Positions 38,653-47,132 of a stretch of DNA of 64,000 nucleotides are shown piece after piece. This DNA is from Rhizobium pisi. GTDB taxonomy: Bacteria > Pseudomonadota > Alphaproteobacteria > Rhizobiales > Rhizobiaceae. Position 1 is the stretch's first letter. Each line of letters starts with the position of its first letter. The notes under the pieces were generated by a model, which was not told the origin of the DNA, ran no database searches, and was given only the letters and a program-made list of their open reading frames with translations. The DNA is taken from NCBI RefSeq assembly GCF_003938655.1, contig NZ_RJJT01000010.1, forward strand, positions 219,357-283,356, written 5' to 3'. Made by a program: the position numbers and the translations under genes.

Positions 38653-39144
38653 ATGGCTTTCCAGTCCACGCCATCGGCTGCTCATTTCCGTCTCAACGCC
38701 TTTGCCGGCGTCTGGGAAGGAGAAGAGTATATTGCGGCATCGGCGTGGACAAGGGAAGGCAAGGCCAGCGCCCAGCTTTCGGGCGAGACGCTGTTCGGCG
38801 GATTTTTCCTCGAGCAGCGTTACCGCCAGATGCGCGACGGAGAAGTTTCGTTCGAAGCCCGCAATGTTTTCGGCTTCGACAGTTCGGACCAGGCCTACAA
38901 GCTCTACCAGTTCGATACTGCGGGTTTTGCGCCGCCCTCGCCGGCTTCCGGCCACTGGAACGGCAATGAACTCGTGCTGATGAAGACTTCACCGCGCGGC
39001 AGACAGCGCACCGCATTCGCATTCGAAAATGAAGACTGCTACCGGATGGGCGTCAGCTTTTCGCCTGCAGGCAGCGATACTTGGCAGGAGGTCGTCAGCG
39101 GCACCTATCGTCGCGCGTCCCTCACGTCTTCCCACCTCTCCTAA
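38653..39144 (+). CDS. DUF1579-like small protein inside the suc operon
   Basis: A 163-residue protein with no signal peptide. It resembles DUF1579-type lipocalin-like proteins: [22 protein letters not shown] near the N-terminus, a beta-rich middle ([43 protein letters not shown]) and a closing [30 protein letters not shown]. Likely a beta-barrel binding a small ligand; function unknown. It lies between sucC and sucD, 8 bp after the first and 13 bp before the second, so its expression is tied to succinyl-CoA synthetase. Confidence 0.8.
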   Translation: MAFQSTPSAAHFRLNAFAGVWEGEEYIAASAWTREGKASAQLSGETLFGGFFLEQRYRQMRDGEVSFEARNVFGFDSSDQAYKLYQFDTAGFAPPSPASGHWNGNELVLMKTSPRGRQRTAFAFENEDCYRMGVSFSPAGSDTWQEVVSGTYRRASLTSSHLS

Positions 39145-39157
39145 ACAAAGGCCTCGC

Positions 39158-40060
39158 ATGTCCATTCTCGTCAACAAAGACACCAAGGTTCTCGTTCAGG
39201 GCCTGACCGGCAAGACCGGCACTTTCCACACCGAACAGGCGCTCGCTTACTACGGCACCCAGATGGTTGGCGGTATCCACCCGAAGAAGGGCGGCGAAAC
39301 CTGGACTGGCGCGAAGGGCGAAAGCCTGCCGATCTTCGCAACCGTTGCCGAAGGCAAGGAAAAGACCGGCGCCGACGCGACCGTCATCTATGTCCCGCCG
39401 GCCGGTGCCGCCGATGCGATCATCGAGGCGATCGACGCCGAGATCCCGTTCATCACCTGCATCACCGAAGGCATCCCTGTCATGGACATGGTGCGCGTCA
39501 AGGCTCGCCTCGACCGCTCCAAGTCGCGCCTGCTCGGCCCCAACTGCCCTGGTATCCTGACGCCGGAAGAATGCAAGATCGGCATCATGCCGGGCTCGAT
39601 CTTCCGCAAGGGTTCGGTCGGCATCGTTTCCCGCTCCGGCACGCTGACCTACGAAGCCGTCTTCCAGACTTCCAACGAAGGTCTCGGCCAGACGACGGCT
39701 GTCGGCATCGGCGGCGACCCGGTCAAGGGCACCGAGTTCATCGACGTGCTGGAAATGTTCCTGGCCGACGAAGCCACGACCTCGATCATCATGATCGGCG
39801 AAATCGGCGGCTCGGCTGAAGAAGATGCGGCCCAGTTCCTGAAGGATGAAGCCAAGAAGGGCCGCAAGAAGCCGATGGCAGGCTTCATCGCCGGCCGCAC
39901 GGCGCCGAAGGGCCGCACCATGGGCCATGCCGGCGCAGTGGTATCAGGCGGCAAGGGCGATGCGGAATCGAAGATCGCGGCGATGGAATCGGCAGGCATC
40001 AAGGTGTCGCCGTCTCCGGCCCGCCTCGGCAAGACGCTGGTTGAAGTCCTCAAGGGCTGA
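39158..40060 (+). CDS. sucD: Succinyl-CoA synthetase alpha subunit
   Basis: CoA-binding, phosphohistidine-carrying subunit, 300 residues. It opens [21 protein letters not shown] (CoA/P-loop-like region), has [21 protein letters not shown] and the phosphorylated histidine His257 in [16 protein letters not shown]. Active site is complete. The ATG at 39158 is the normal start. sucA begins 168 bp later, a gap larger than elsewhere in this operon, so an internal promoter there is possible. Confidence 0.97.
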   Translation: MSILVNKDTKVLVQGLTGKTGTFHTEQALAYYGTQMVGGIHPKKGGETWTGAKGESLPIFATVAEGKEKTGADATVIYVPPAGAADAIIEAIDAEIPFITCITEGIPVMDMVRVKARLDRSKSRLLGPNCPGILTPEECKIGIMPGSIFRKGSVGIVSRSGTLTYEAVFQTSNEGLGQTTAVGIGGDPVKGTEFIDVLEMFLADEATTSIIMIGEIGGSAEEDAAQFLKDEAKKGRKKPMAGFIAGRTAPKGRTMGHAGAVVSGGKGDAESKIAAMESAGIKVSPSPARLGKTLVEVLKG

Positions 40061-40228
40061 AGCCACCTATAGACCGGGCGGAGGAACGGCATCTGCGCCT
40101 TCCGCCCGGCTCGAATACCAGACCAGCAGATGCGCCGCGGACAGGCGGCGATCGGAATGCGGCAGCCGGCGATGAAGCCGGCAAATTCATCAAAGTCAGG
40201 AGGCGGACGGAAGCGTCCGCATATCACC

Positions 40229-43213
40229 ATGGCACGGCAAGAAGCCAACGAGCAGTTTCAGATCACTTCGTTTCTGGATGGCGCCAACGCCGCCTATATC
40301 GAGCAGCTCTATGCGCGCTACGAAGAGGATCCGGCGTCGGTCGACGACCAGTGGCGCACCTTCTTCAAGGCGCTGGAAGAGGACCCTGCCGATGTGAAGA
40401 AGGCAGCTAAGGGAGCTTCCTGGCGCAAAAAGAACTGGCCGCTGCAGGCAAGCGGCGATCTGGTGTCGGCTCTGGACGGCGACTGGGGTATCGTTGAGAA
40501 GGTCATCGAGACCAAGGTGAAGGCCAAGGCCGCAGCCGAGGGCAAGCCTGCTGACGGCATCGACGTTCTGCAGGCGACGCGCGATTCCGTGCGCGCCATC
40601 ATGATGATCCGCGCCTATCGCATGCGCGGTCACCTGCACGCGAAGCTCGATCCGCTCGGCATCGCCGCTGCTGTCGAAGACTATCGCGAGCTGTCGCCGG
40701 AAAATTACGGCTTCACGGCCGCCGATTACGATCGCAAGATCTTCATCGACAATGTGCTCGGCTTGGAATACGCGACCATTCGCGAGATGATCGAGATCCT
40801 TGAGCGCACCTATTGCTCGACGCTCGGCGTCGAATTCATGCACATCTCCAATCCGGAGGAAAAGGCATGGATTCAGGAACGCATTGAAGGTCCGGACAAG
40901 GGCGTCGCCTTCTCGGCTGAAGGCAAGAAGGCGATCCTCGCCAAGCTCGTTGAGGCTGAAGGCTACGAACAGTTCCTCGACGTCAAGTTCAAGGGCACCA
41001 AGCGCTTCGGCCTCGACGGCGGTGAATCGCTGATCCCGGCGCTTGAGCAGATCCTGAAGCGCGGCGGTCATCTCGGTCTCAAGGAGGCCGTATTCGGCAT
41101 GGCCCATCGCGGCCGTCTGAACGTGCTCTCCCAGGTCATGGGCAAGCCGCACCGCGCCATCTTCCACGAGTTCAAGGGCGGCTCCTACGCGCCTGACGAA
41201 GTCGAAGGTTCCGGCGACGTGAAGTACCATCTCGGTGCATCCTCCGACCGTGAATTCGACGGCAACAAGGTGCACGTCTCGCTGACGGCGAACCCGTCGC
41301 ATCTCGAAATCGTCGACCCCGTCGTCATGGGCAAGGTTCGCGCCAAGCAGGATATGAGTGCCACCGTCTGGGACGGCGACATCATTCCGCTTTCGGAGCG
41401 CGCCAAGGTTCTGCCGCTCCTGATCCACGGTGATGCGGCCTTTGCCGGCCAGGGCGTCATTGCCGAGATCCTGGGTCTTTCCGGTCTGCGCGGCCACCGC
41501 GTTGCCGGCACGATGCATGTCATCATCAACAACCAGATCGGCTTCACCACGAACCCGGCATTCTCGCGCTCGTCGCCCTATCCGTCCGACGTCGCCAAGA
41601 TGATCGAAGCGCCGATCCTGCACGTCAACGGCGACGATCCGGAAGCGGTCGTTTATGCAGCCAAGATCGCGACCGAATTCCGCATGAAGTTCCACAAGCC
41701 TGTGGTGCTCGACATGTTCTGCTACCGCCGCTACGGCCACAACGAAGGCGATGAGCCGTCCTTCACGCAGCCGAAGATGTACAAGGTCATCCGCGCCCAC
41801 AAGACGGTGCTGCAGCTCTATGGGGAACGTCTTGTCCGCGAAGGTCTCCTCACCGATGGCGAAGTCGAGAAGATGAAGGCCGATTGGCGCGCGCATCTCG
41901 AGCAGGAGTTCGAGGCCGGCCAGCACTACAAGCCGAATAAGGCCGACTGGCTTGACGGCGAGTGGTCGGGCCTGCGCACGGCAGACAATGCCGACGAACA
42001 GCGCCGCGGCAAGACCGCCGTGCCGATGAAGACATTGAAGGAGATCGGTCGCAAGCTCTCCGAGATCCCGGCTGGCTTCAATGCGCATCGCACGATCCAG
42101 CGCTTCATGGAAAACCGCGCCAACATGATCGCCACCGGCGAAGGCCTCGACTGGGCGATGGCCGAAGCGCTGGCTTTTGGTTCGCTCTGCATCGAGGGCC
42201 ACAAGATCCGCCTGTCCGGCCAGGATTGCGAACGCGGCACCTTCTCGCAGCGCCACTCGGTTCTCTACGACCAGGAGACCGAGGAACGCTACATTCCGCT
42301 CGCCAACCTGTCTCCGACGCAGGCCCGTTACGAAGTCATCAACTCGATGCTTTCGGAAGAGGCCGTGCTTGGTTTCGAATATGGCTATTCGCTCGCCCGC
42401 CCGAATGCGCTGACGCTCTGGGAAGCGCAGTTCGGCGATTTCGCCAACGGCGCGCAGGTGGTCTTCGACCAGTTCATCTCGTCGGGCGAACGCAAGTGGC
42501 TGCGCATGTCGGGCCTCGTCTGCCTGCTGCCGCACGGCTACGAGGGTCAGGGTCCGGAGCACTCCTCGGCTCGTCTGGAACGTTTCCTGCAGCTCTGCGC
42601 GGAAGATAACATGCAGGTCGCCAACGTCACGACGCCGGCGAACTACTTCCATATCCTGCGCCGGCAGCTGAAGCGTGACTTCCGTAAGCCGTTGATTCTG
42701 ATGACCCCGAAGTCGTTGCTGCGCCACAAGCGGGCAGTCTCCACGCTTGCCGAACTGGCGGGCGAATCCTCCTTCCATCGCCTGCTCTGGGACGATGCTG
42801 AGGTGATCAAGGACGGCCCGATCAAGCTGCAGAAGGACAACAAGATCCGCCGCGTCGTCATGTGCTCCGGCAAGGTCTATTACGATCTTCTCGAAGAGCG
42901 TGAAAAGCGCGGCATCGACGACATCTATCTCCTGCGCCTCGAGCAGCTCTATCCGTTCCCGGCAAAGGCGCTCATCAACGAGCTGTCACGCTTCCGCAAC
43001 GCCGAAATGGTCTGGTGCCAGGAAGAGCCGAAGAACATGGGCGCCTGGTCGTTCATCGACTCGTTCCTCGAGTGGGTGCTTGCGCATATCGATGCGAAAT
43101 ACCAGCGTGTCCGCTACACCGGTCGGCCGGCCGCCGCCTCGCCGGCGACGGGTCTGATGTCCAAGCATCTGTCGCAGCTTTCGGCATTCCTCGAGGATGC
43201 ATTGGGCAGCTAA
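40229..43213 (+). CDS. sucA: 2-oxoglutarate dehydrogenase E1 component
   Basis: Thiamine-diphosphate-dependent decarboxylase of the 2-oxoglutarate dehydrogenase complex, 994 residues. It starts with the E2-binding N-terminal region (NEQFQITSFLDGANAAYIEQLY), then FGMAHRGRLNVLSQVMGKPH, the TPP-binding GDAAFAGQGVIAEILGLSGL...NNQIGFTT and, in the C-terminal half, GTFSQRHSVLYDQETEERY and LLPHGYEGQGPEHSSARLERFLQ. ATG 40229 gives the usual MARQEANEQF; an in-frame opening at 40130 lies in the sucD-sucA spacer. A YciI-like gene separates it from sucB. Confidence 0.97.
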   Translation: MARQEANEQFQITSFLDGANAAYIEQLYARYEEDPASVDDQWRTFFKALEEDPADVKKAAKGASWRKKNWPLQASGDLVSALDGDWGIVEKVIETKVKAKAAAEGKPADGIDVLQATRDSVRAIMMIRAYRMRGHLHAKLDPLGIAAAVEDYRELSPENYGFTAADYDRKIFIDNVLGLEYATIREMIEILERTYCSTLGVEFMHISNPEEKAWIQERIEGPDKGVAFSAEGKKAILAKLVEAEGYEQFLDVKFKGTKRFGLDGGESLIPALEQILKRGGHLGLKEAVFGMAHRGRLNVLSQVMGKPHRAIFHEFKGGSYAPDEVEGSGDVKYHLGASSDREFDGNKVHVSLTANPSHLEIVDPVVMGKVRAKQDMSATVWDGDIIPLSERAKVLPLLIHGDAAFAGQGVIAEILGLSGLRGHRVAGTMHVIINNQIGFTTNPAFSRSSPYPSDVAKMIEAPILHVNGDDPEAVVYAAKIATEFRMKFHKPVVLDMFCYRRYGHNEGDEPSFTQPKMYKVIRAHKTVLQLYGERLVREGLLTDGEVEKMKADWRAHLEQEFEAGQHYKPNKADWLDGEWSGLRTADNADEQRRGKTAVPMKTLKEIGRKLSEIPAGFNAHRTIQRFMENRANMIATGEGLDWAMAEALAFGSLCIEGHKIRLSGQDCERGTFSQRHSVLYDQETEERYIPLANLSPTQARYEVINSMLSEEAVLGFEYGYSLARPNALTLWEAQFGDFANGAQVVFDQFISSGERKWLRMSGLVCLLPHGYEGQGPEHSSARLERFLQLCAEDNMQVANVTTPANYFHILRRQLKRDFRKPLILMTPKSLLRHKRAVSTLAELAGESSFHRLLWDDAEVIKDGPIKLQKDNKIRRVVMCSGKVYYDLLEEREKRGIDDIYLLRLEQLYPFPAKALINELSRFRNAEMVWCQEEPKNMGAWSFIDSFLEWVLAHIDAKYQRVRYTGRPAAASPATGLMSKHLSQLSAFLEDALGS

Positions 43214-43231
43214 AACCACGGGGAGGGCGCA

Positions 43232-43540
43232 ATGGCTTATTTCTTTTTGAGACTGCTGTCGCCGCGCCCAACCTTCCCGCATGACGGGACCGGAGAGGAA
43301 ATGGCGGCAATGAAACGCCATGCCGAATACTGGCAGCGGAACGCCTTTGCGGGATCGGCGATAGCAGTCGGCCCCGTCTTCGAGGGTGAAGGCGCCTGGG
43401 GCATGGCGGTCGTCGAAGTCGAAGATCAGGCAGCAGCGCAGGCTCTTGCCGACAGCGATCCGATCATCACTTCCGGTCTCGGTTTCCGTTTCGATATTCT
43501 GCCGATGCCTTCGATCATCTCGCGGCCGCCCGCCGTCTGA
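43232..43540 (+). CDS. YciI-like protein between sucA and sucB
   Basis: A 102-residue cytoplasmic protein of the YciI/ferredoxin-fold type. Features are MAYFFLRLLSPRPTFPHDGT at the start, a central HAEYWQRNAFAGSAIAVGPVF where His and Gly-Pro occupy the YciI positions, and VEDQAAAQALADSDPIITSGLGFRFDILPM, with a DP motif like that of YciI. It starts 18 bp after sucA with GGGAGGG as ribosome-binding site, and precedes sucB by 39 bp. Function unknown; a separate YciI gene is at 28569-28862. Confidence 0.8.
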   Translation: MAYFFLRLLSPRPTFPHDGTGEEMAAMKRHAEYWQRNAFAGSAIAVGPVFEGEGAWGMAVVEVEDQAAAQALADSDPIITSGLGFRFDILPMPSIISRPPAV

Positions 43541-43579
43541 AACGCATAAACGAACACACACGAAATCAGGATCTGAACA

Positions 43580-44827
43580 ATGGCCACAGAAATCCGCGTT
43601 CCAACTCTCGGTGAATCCGTCAGCGAGGCAACCGTCGGCACCTGGTTCAAGAAGGTCGGCGACGCCATCAAGGCTGACGAGCCGATTCTCGAGCTTGAAA
43701 CCGACAAGGTGACCATCGAAGTTCCCGCACCCGCCTCCGGCACGCTTTCGGAAATCGTCGCCGCTGCCGGCGAAACCGTCGGCCTCGGCGCGCTGCTCGG
43801 GCAGATCGCCGTAGGCGCTGCCGCTGCTGCCGCGCCGGCTGCCACTGCACCGGCCGCAGCCCCCGCTGCTCCAGCGCCGGCCGCCCCGGTCGCTGTTGCC
43901 GCATCGTCGTCGAGCGCTTCCGTCTCCGCCATGCCAGCCGCCCCGGCGGCTGCCAAGATGCTGGCCGAAAACAATCTGTCCGCCGATCAGATCGACGGCA
44001 GCGGCAAGCGCGGCCAGGTGCTGAAGGGCGATGTCATCGCCGCCGTCGCCAAGGGTATTTCCGCTCCGGCGGCAACACCGACAGCGACGCCGGTTGCCGC
44101 GCGCGGCCCCTCGACGGTCCAAGACGCCTCGCGCGAAGAGCGCGTGAAGATGACGCGCCTGCGCCAGACGATCGCCAAGCGCCTCAAGGACGCGCAGAAC
44201 ACCGCCGCTATGCTGACCACCTACAACGAGGTGGACATGAAGGCGGTCATGGACCTGCGCAACAAGTACAAGGACGTTTTCGAGAAGAAGCACGGCGTCA
44301 AGCTCGGCTTCATGGGCTTCTTCACCAAGGCGGTGACGCATGCGCTGAAGGAGCTTCCGGCTGTTAATGCCGAGATCGACGGCACCGACATCATCTACAA
44401 GAACTACTGCCATATCGGCGTTGCCGTCGGCACCGACAAGGGCCTCGTGGTTCCGATCGTGCGCGATGCCGACCAGATGTCGATCGCCGAGATCGAAAAG
44501 GAAATCGGCCGCCTCGGCAAGGCAGCCCGCGACGGCCAGCTTTCGATGGCCGACATGCAGGGCGGCACCTTCACCATCTCGAACGGCGGCGTCTACGGCT
44601 CGCTGATGTCCTCGCCGATCCTCAACGCGCCGCAGTCCGGCATTCTCGGCATGCACAAGATCCAGGAGCGTCCGGTGGCGATCGGCGGCCAGGTGGTCAT
44701 CCGTCCGATGATGTATCTGGCGCTTTCCTACGATCACCGCATCGTCGACGGTAAGGAAGCGGTGACCTTCCTCGTGCGCGTCAAGGAGAGCCTCGAAGAT
44801 CCCGAACGTCTGGTTCTCGATCTCTAA
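43580..44827 (+). CDS. sucB: 2-oxoglutarate dehydrogenase E2 (dihydrolipoamide succinyltransferase)
   Basis: Core of the complex: transfers the succinyl group to CoA through a lipoyl arm. The 415-residue protein has one lipoyl domain (1-77, lipoyl-Lys43 in [12 protein letters not shown]), an Ala/Pro-rich hinge (about 78-120), a peripheral-subunit-binding domain (about 122-158, [29 protein letters not shown]) and a catalytic domain with His386 and Asp390 in [14 protein letters not shown] single lipoyl domain is normal for SucB. It follows the YciI-like gene and precedes the DUF4241 gene by 11 bp. Confidence 0.97.
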   Translation: MATEIRVPTLGESVSEATVGTWFKKVGDAIKADEPILELETDKVTIEVPAPASGTLSEIVAAAGETVGLGALLGQIAVGAAAAAAPAATAPAAAPAAPAPAAPVAVAASSSSASVSAMPAAPAAAKMLAENNLSADQIDGSGKRGQVLKGDVIAAVAKGISAPAATPTATPVAARGPSTVQDASREERVKMTRLRQTIAKRLKDAQNTAAMLTTYNEVDMKAVMDLRNKYKDVFEKKHGVKLGFMGFFTKAVTHALKELPAVNAEIDGTDIIYKNYCHIGVAVGTDKGLVVPIVRDADQMSIAEIEKEIGRLGKAARDGQLSMADMQGGTFTISNGGVYGSLMSSPILNAPQSGILGMHKIQERPVAIGGQVVIRPMMYLALSYDHRIVDGKEAVTFLVRVKESLEDPERLVLDL

Positions 44828-44838
44828 GGGAGCTTTCC

Positions 44839-45588
44839 ATGCGGAACCGGATCATGCGAGCGGCGCGCCTTCTTCTTTGCGCTGCCAGCGTGCATGCTCC
44901 GGTTTCCGCATCGGCAGCCGGCTGGGATATCGGCAAGGCGAGCAGCAATTTCGAGCTGGCGGCTCTGAGCGACTTGGAACTGTCCGGACGGTCGATCGAG
45001 GTGATTCATATGGGCAATGTCGAGTTGACCTCGGGGCGCATCGTCGCTGCCGATCTGCTCGCCCAGCCGGATCGTCCCGCATTCGCCAGAACGGTTGTGC
45101 CGGGACAATATCCGGTGACGCTCTACCGGGTCCGCGGACGCATCGCGGCCGCCAGCATGCGGTTTGCCGAAGGCAAGCCGGATCATTGGGAGCTTGCGGT
45201 CCTGCCCGGGCAGGACACGGCAACGCTGAAGGATGGCGAGATCTTCGGCTATCCCGTCGATGCCGGCCTCGGCTGCTACATGGATGCAGATACGCTCGAT
45301 CTGATGGGGGAGCGGGAGGCGCAGGTTCAGGCGCAAAAACCTGATGCCGACGTCAACTATTATGACGACGTGCTGGCCTCGGACCTCAATGCCAACAAGG
45401 GCGCCTATGCGCTGCACCGGCCGGTCGCTGATAAAAAGGGCAATGTCGCCGTATTCCGGAGCGGCTGGGGCGACGGTTTCTATCCCGTCTTCTGGGCGCT
45501 CGACAAGGACGGCCACCCGCTGGTGTTGCTGACCGATTTCAGCGTGATCGAGAATGCCGACGGGCGGCGAGAGCCGAAAGTACAATGA
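44839..45588 (+). CDS. DUF4241-family secreted protein
   Basis: A 249-residue protein with a probable signal peptide (residues 1-26, MRNRIMRAARLLLCAASVHAPVSASA). The body matches DUF4241: VVPGQYPVTLYRVRGRIAAASMRF, then GEIFGYPVDAGLGCYMDADTLDL, and near the end VAVFRSGWGDGFYPVFWALDKDGHPLVLLTDF. The VDAGxGC and SGWGDGxY motifs are the family's hallmarks; its function is unknown. It begins 11 bp after sucB with a GGGAG ribosome-binding site, and its stop overlaps the next start by 4 nt (ATGA), so it is coupled to the following gene. Confidence 0.82.
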   Translation: MRNRIMRAARLLLCAASVHAPVSASAAGWDIGKASSNFELAALSDLELSGRSIEVIHMGNVELTSGRIVAADLLAQPDRPAFARTVVPGQYPVTLYRVRGRIAAASMRFAEGKPDHWELAVLPGQDTATLKDGEIFGYPVDAGLGCYMDADTLDLMGEREAQVQAQKPDADVNYYDDVLASDLNANKGAYALHRPVADKKGNVAVFRSGWGDGFYPVFWALDKDGHPLVLLTDFSVIENADGRREPKVQ

Positions 45589-46115
45589 GCGGAAGGATCG
45601 GTATCACGACGGGAGGTAAGAGTGTGGCCGCGCTGGCAGCCGCAGCGTTTCTCGCCGTTCCCGCTACCGCGTTCACTGCAGCATGCAAGCAGGAACGGGC
45701 CGTCTACGTCGATCGTGACGGCGCCTATGAGCTGCGCTTTGCGCCGCTGAATTCTGCCTCGGCTGCCGCCAGCAATCAGTTCAAGATCAGTGCGCTCAAG
45801 ACATCCGTCATCATGGAAGGCTATGTCATGCCATCGGAAGATCCGGTGCGCGCCATCGGCATCCTGATGTTCAATTGCCCCGAGGGCGACGCGACCGGTG
45901 CCGATCTCGACGCCTGCACGGTCTGGCAGGGCGCCGTCTACGGTGTGGATGCCAAGGGCGAGATGGACAATCTGCAGCCGGAAGGCGCCGAGGCCGCCGA
46001 AAAGCTCGTGCTTCCCGGCCTCGGTCCCGCCATCCGCGAATCGAGCGCCTGGGGCGAGGGCAAGGCTTCCGTGGCGCCCTGGGATGTGCTGACCTTCAAG
46101 GAGTGCGCGACATGA
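45585..46115 (+). CDS. Unknown secreted protein coupled to DUF4241
   Basis: I do not recognise the family of this 176-residue protein. Residues 1-33 look like a signal peptide (hydrophobic core VAALAAAAFLAVPATAFTA followed by AC). The mature part has four Cys (for example FTAACKQ, LMFNCPEG, DACTVWQG, FKECAT), enough for two disulfides, and is acidic and beta-rich. It overlaps the DUF4241 stop by 4 nt and the SDR start by 4 nt, which places it in the middle of a tightly coupled triplet inside the suc-lpd region. Likely periplasmic. Confidence 0.7.
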   Translation: MSGRIGITTGGKSVAALAAAAFLAVPATAFTAACKQERAVYVDRDGAYELRFAPLNSASAAASNQFKISALKTSVIMEGYVMPSEDPVRAIGILMFNCPEGDATGADLDACTVWQGAVYGVDAKGEMDNLQPEGAEAAEKLVLPGLGPAIRESSAWGEGKASVAPWDVLTFKECAT

Positions 46116-46864
46116 GTGATGCACCTGTTGTTCTCGTGACCGGCGGAAGCCGGGGCATCGGCGCGGCCGTCTCGCGGCTTGCCGCACGCCAAGGCTGGCG
46201 TGTTGCCGTGAACTACGCCGCGAACCGTCAGGCGGCGGAGGTGGTCGTTGCGGCGATCACCGAGGCCGGCGGCGAGGCGATTACGATCGAGGGGGACGTC
46301 GGCAAGGCTGCCGACATCGTCTCGATCTTTGCCGCCGTCGATCGTCATTTCGGCCGGCTGGACGGGCTCGTCAACAATGCCGGCGTCGTCGACTATCCGC
46401 AGCGGGTCGACGAGATGTCGGTGGAGCGGGTCGAACGAATGCTGCGCATCAATGTAACCGGCTCCATCCTTTGTGCGGGAGAAGCCGTGCGCCGCATGTC
46501 GAGCCGTCATGGCGGCGGGGGTGGCGCGATCGTCAATGTCTCGTCGATGGCGGCGGTTCTCGGCTCGGCGACGCAGTACGTCGATTATGCCGCCTCGAAG
46601 GCGGCCATCGATACGTTCACGATCGGGCTTGCGCGTGAAGTCGCGGCAGAGGGTGTCCGCGTGAATGCGGTCAGGCCGGGCATTATCGAAACCGATCTGC
46701 ATGCTTCGGGCGGGCTGCCGGACCGGGTGCGCGAAATGGCGTCATCAATCCCGATGCAGCGCGCGGGGACGGCCGAAGAGGTGGCGGAAGCGATTCTCTA
46801 TCTCCTTTCTCCTTCGGCTTCCTATGTAACGGGCGCGATCCTCAATGTGAGCGGCGGCCGCTAG
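46112..46864 (+). CDS. SDR-family oxidoreductase (suc-lpd region)
   Basis: Classical short-chain dehydrogenase/reductase of 250 residues. Features are VLVTGGSRGIGAAVSRLAARQ (cofactor loop TGGSRGIG), GLVNNAGV, catalytic VNVSSMAAV...YVDYAASKAAIDTFTIGLA (Ser, Tyr, Lys) and VRPGIIETDLHASG. The VNYAANRQAAE sequence after strand 2 lacks an acidic residue, pointing to NADP(H). Substrate unknown; the family members closest by feel are annotated as sugar or glucose dehydrogenase-like reductases. Its ATGA overlap with the preceding secreted protein gene suggests co-translation. A short miniprotein gene follows after 21 bp. Confidence 0.9.
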   Translation: MSDAPVVLVTGGSRGIGAAVSRLAARQGWRVAVNYAANRQAAEVVVAAITEAGGEAITIEGDVGKAADIVSIFAAVDRHFGRLDGLVNNAGVVDYPQRVDEMSVERVERMLRINVTGSILCAGEAVRRMSSRHGGGGGAIVNVSSMAAVLGSATQYVDYAASKAAIDTFTIGLAREVAAEGVRVNAVRPGIIETDLHASGGLPDRVREMASSIPMQRAGTAEEVAEAILYLLSPSASYVTGAILNVSGGR

Positions 46865-46885
46865 AGCGACAGGGCGAAGAACAGC

Positions 46886-47107
46886 ATGCCATATATCTTC
46901 GAATTTCTCGGCCTGATGGCCGTCTTCTCGATCGGCATCGGCGTGGCGACGGCGCTGGTCGCCTTGGTTGCCGGCGCCTCTGATTTCTTCACGGTCAAGG
47001 CGATCCGTGACCGCTTCATCGCCAGCGGCAAATGGTTCAACCGCATCACCGGAGCGGCGCTCGTCGGCTTCGGCTTCCGCCTCGCGCTGTCGCGCGCGGC
47101 CGACTAA
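46886..47107 (+). CDS. LysE/RhtB C-terminal-like miniprotein
   Basis: A 73-residue hydrophobic protein. It starts with a transmembrane segment (about 3-31, MPYIFEFLGLMAVFSIGIGVATALVALVAG) and ends WFNRITGAALVGFGFRLALSRAAD. The closing NRITGAxLVGFGxRLALSR pattern is what the end of LysE/RhtB-family amino acid exporters looks like, and the preceding hydrophobic stretch fits their penultimate helices. It therefore looks like the last third of such a transporter, either a remnant of a truncated gene or an independent small membrane protein. Codon use is normal and it has a spaced AGGGCGAAGAAC-type upstream region; it sits 21 bp after the SDR gene and 25 bp before lpdA. Confidence 0.6.
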   Translation: MPYIFEFLGLMAVFSIGIGVATALVALVAGASDFFTVKAIRDRFIASGKWFNRITGAALVGFGFRLALSRAAD

Positions 47108-47132
47108 ACGAAAAATCCAAAGGGAAAAAGCA

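Noticed and set aside
40196..42778. Very long minus-strand open frame (860 codons) opposite sucA
   Set aside because: It is the antisense shadow of a GC-rich, strongly biased gene; no family resemblance, and sucA is certain.
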